Shown here: positions 5,904 to 7,532 of the stretch, one piece after another | How positions within the stretch are numbered: the first letter of the stretch is position 1 | How the letters are laid out: each line of letters starts with the position of its first letter | Assembly: GCA_022451445.1 (NCBI GenBank) | Contig: JAKUSY010000081.1 | Location: 2,263-9,794 of the forward strand | Length of the DNA: 7,532 bases | Direction of reading: 5' to 3' | Source of the DNA: Planctomycetota bacterium | Lineage (GTDB): Bacteria; Planctomycetota; UBA8108 | Notes under the pieces: model-generated | The model's input: only the letters and a program-made list of their open reading frames with translations | What the model was told of the DNA's origin: nothing | Databases searched by the model: none | Translations under genes and position numbers: made by a program

Positions 5904-7532
5904 CCGCCCTGCAGATGCTCGAGCCCGGTGATCTTGCCCCCGGGCCCTGAAACGAAGCTGACCTCGGCGTTGACCACCTTGAAGAAGAAGTCCTTCTTCG
6001 AGCGCGGCAGGAGCAGCAGCTTCGGCTGAGCGGTCATCTGCCCCATCAGCTTGTCGCCATCGCGCGTAACGGTGAGCGTCTGCCCTTCACCGTAATCGTA
6101 ACGACCGACGTAGGCATCGTAGATGGCCGGGTCGACCTTCACCACCACCTGGCGGGTGAGCCGGGGCGCCTTGATCTCGCCACCGCCCTGGCTGTGCAGG
6201 ATCCTCGTGACCTTCCCTGACTTGTCGCGCTCGAACTTCACCCGCGCCTCCACCACCTTCCAGAAGAACCCATCATCGCCGGCCGGGAAGATCTCGCAGC
6301 GCGGCTGCAGGCCCAGCTGGGCGAAGAGACTGTCTCCCTCGCGCTCGATTGTCATCACCCCACTGCCGTATTCGTAGCGCCCGGCGTAGTCATCGTAGCC
6401 CTTGCCGGCGAGGCCGGTCTTCTCCTTCCTCTCGCTGCGCGGCTCCATCACCGTTGAGAGCCAGAGCTCGGCGAGCACCCGGGCTATTCTGGCGGGAGAA
6501 AATTCCGCGTTGGCGAGCACCGCCACCGTCAGGTTCTGCTCCGGGTAACGTGCCAGGTAGGACTGGAAGCCGTGCAGTCCGCCGCTGTGGCCGACCTGCC
6601 GAAGGCCGCGGTGCCTGGCGATCAACCAGCCGTAAGCGTAGAACGTCTTGCCGCTCTCATCGAAGGGCTTGACCGGGGTGAACGCCAGGTCGAGGCTCTT
6701 CCTGTTGAGCACCTTGAGAGCAAAGAGACCTTCGTTCCAGAGATCCAGGTCCCGGACCGTCGAATAGAGAGCCCCGGCGCCGCCGGCCCAGCTCATATCC
6801 CAGTCAACGGCTCGCCTGTAGCCCTTCTTTGCGCGGGTATAGCCGAGCGCCTCGCCGGCAGGTTCGAAGCCGCGGCGATGGAGACCCGTGTTCTTCATGC
6901 CCAGCGGCTTGAAGACCTTCTCCTGAAGGTACTCCGCGTAGGGCTGCCCGGAGGCCTTCTCAACGATGAGTCCGAGCAGGAAATAACCAGAGTTGGAGTA
7001 ATTCAATCGCTTGCCCGGATCAAAATCGAAGGGCGCCTTGCTGATCTTCTCGACCAGGTCGGCCGCCTTGACGGGAGCGGTCACCCCCTCGATGAAGCCG
7101 GGGTCCGATGTGTAGCTGTGAATCCCCGAGGTATGCGAGAGCAGGTGGTGGATCGTGACCTCGCCGCCGCGGGGAAACCCCGGAAAAAAAATTGAGAGCT
7201 CGTCGCTGACGCGCAGCTTCCCGTCCTCCTGGAGCTTCAGGATCGCCACCGCTGTAAACTGCTTGGTCACCGAGCCGATCCGAAAGGGGGTGTCGGGGCC
7301 CGCAGCCAGGCCCTCCTCTACACGGGCAAGCCCGTAGCCGCGGCAGAAGAGCTCCTTTCCCCCACGGCTGACGAGCACCGAGAAGCCGGGAGAATCCGCT
7401 GAAACCGCGCTGGAGAGGCACAGGTCCGCGAGATCCGGGGCCAGTGTCCCCGGGGGAAAGCTCTTCGCGTTCGCTTTCTTCGCGCCCCGGGAGACCAGCA
7501 ACTTCTCGATGCCCTTCCTGCCGCAAATCCTG
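5873..7532 (-). CDS. Serine hydrolase, beta-lactamase/class C family, with two C-terminal DUF3471-like domains (N-terminus open)
   Basis: The minus-strand frame ends with TAA at 5873-5875 and is open to the right edge, so the true start probably lies outside; a TTG at 7501 is the first possible start inside. Counting from that TTG, the penicillin-binding-protein fold shows SVTK at 77-80 (nucleophile Ser77, Lys80), YSN at 168-170 and HSGG at 305-308, the three active-site motifs of family PF00144. The opening GFSVLVSRGGKELFCRGYG and the block IHHLLSHTSGI are also typical. Members act as esterases, D-aminopeptidases, DD-peptidases or beta-lactamases, and sequence alone does not say which. Residues 369-448 and 461-542 are two copies of an 80-residue beta domain of the DUF3471/Pab87-C type, each beginning YDxYxGRYxYG and ending IKAPRL. 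No signal peptide is visible in the window; it may lie upstream. The gene is convergent with the phosphatase gene. Confidence 0.85.
   Translation of the reverse strand, partial: RICGRKGIEKLLVSRGAKKANAKSFPPGTLAPDLADLCLSSAVSADSPGFSVLVSRGGKELFCRGYGLARVEEGLAAGPDTPFRIGSVTKQFTAVAILKLQEDGKLRVSDELSIFFPGFPRGGEVTIHHLLSHTSGIHSYTSDPGFIEGVTAPVKAADLVEKISKAPFDFDPGKRLNYSNSGYFLLGLIVEKASGQPYAEYLQEKVFKPLGMKNTGLHRRGFEPAGEALGYTRAKKGYRRAVDWDMSWAGGAGALYSTVRDLDLWNEGLFALKVLNRKSLDLAFTPVKPFDESGKTFYAYGWLIARHRGLRQVGHSGGLHGFQSYLARYPEQNLTVAVLANAEFSPARIARVLAELWLSTVMEPRSERKEKTGLAGKGYDDYAGRYEYGSGVMTIEREGDSLFAQLGLQPRCEIFPAGDDGFFWKVVEARVKFERDKSGKVTRILHSQGGGEIKAPRLTRQVVVKVDPAIYDAYVGRYDYGEGQTLTVTRDGDKLMGQMTAQPKLLLLPRSKKDFFFKVVNAEVSFVSGPGGKITGLEHLQGGKTIKAPRLE
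5876..6121 (-). repeat. C-terminal beta-domain repeat, copy 2
   Basis: Encodes residues 461-542 of the serine hydrolase (counted from TTG 7501), from YDAYVGRYDYG to IKAPRLE. By hand alignment it shares about 39 of 81 positions with copy 1, including GRY, QP, FF.KVV and the closing IKAPRL. It is a protein-level repeat; the DNA has diverged. Confidence 0.8.
6158..6397 (-). repeat. C-terminal beta-domain repeat, copy 1
   Basis: Encodes residues 369-448 of the serine hydrolase, from YDDYAGRYEYG to IKAPRL. A 12-residue linker (TRQVVVKVDPAI) joins it to copy 2. Proteins of this family usually carry one such domain, to my knowledge. Confidence 0.8.

Noticed and set aside
6572..7195. Plus-strand open frame of 207 codons opposite the serine hydrolase gene
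   Set aside because: The minus strand carries all three catalytic motifs of a known family, so this frame is a shadow.
7352..7501. Similar segments LLVSRGAKK and VLVSRGGKE near the N-terminus of the hydrolase, looking like a local duplication
   Set aside because: The similarity covers only about 9 residues, the DNA differs at many positions and the surrounding residues do not align; probably coincidence.

Overview
This GC-rich window (mostly G or C at third codon positions) reads as an ordinary stretch of chromosome from a Gram-negative, double-membraned bacterium. Secreted proteins with an 'A|Q'-type signal cleavage, a CBM9/DUF5916 outer-membrane protein and a PhoD-like phosphatase of the TGN...GDQVY...DDHD type suggest Planctomycetota or a neighbouring lineage. 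Acidobacteriota or Gemmatimonadota-like groups remain possible. This placement comes from remembered family distribution, not from a search.

Layout: (1) 3-281 +, the C-terminal end of a protein that begins before the window and resembles the CsgG/FlgT-C-like domains of envelope proteins. (2) 378-1346 +, a complete APH-fold kinase best read as type II homoserine kinase (ThrB). An A6 run and a short, coding-like out-of-frame ORF follow directly (1354-1440). (3) 1568-3832 +, a secreted CBM9-like/DUF5916 protein with a predicted outer-membrane beta-barrel. (4) 3950-5857 +, a secreted PhoD-like metallophosphatase; a Shine-Dalgarno sequence and the signal peptide point to a GTG start 12 codons inside the longest ORF. 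(5) 5873 to the right edge, minus strand, a serine hydrolase of the beta-lactamase/class C family (SxxK, YxN, HxG) with two tandem C-terminal DUF3471-like repeats and an N-terminus not resolved in the window. Genes 4 and 5 converge, with 15 bases between their stops and a candidate one-way terminator hairpin that runs into the 3' end of gene 5.

How the genes work together: the only intracellular metabolic enzyme is ThrB (threonine synthesis), and no other threonine gene is present. The DUF5916 protein and the phosphatase are both exported and are separated by 117 bases, so they may be co-expressed at the cell surface, but nothing fixes a shared substrate. I see no tRNA, rRNA, CRISPR array, insertion sequence, attachment site or phage gene. 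I did not find a convincing new biological system. The most useful points are the possible frameshift after thrB, two start-site corrections, the terminator overlapping a convergent gene, and the duplicated C-terminal module of the hydrolase.
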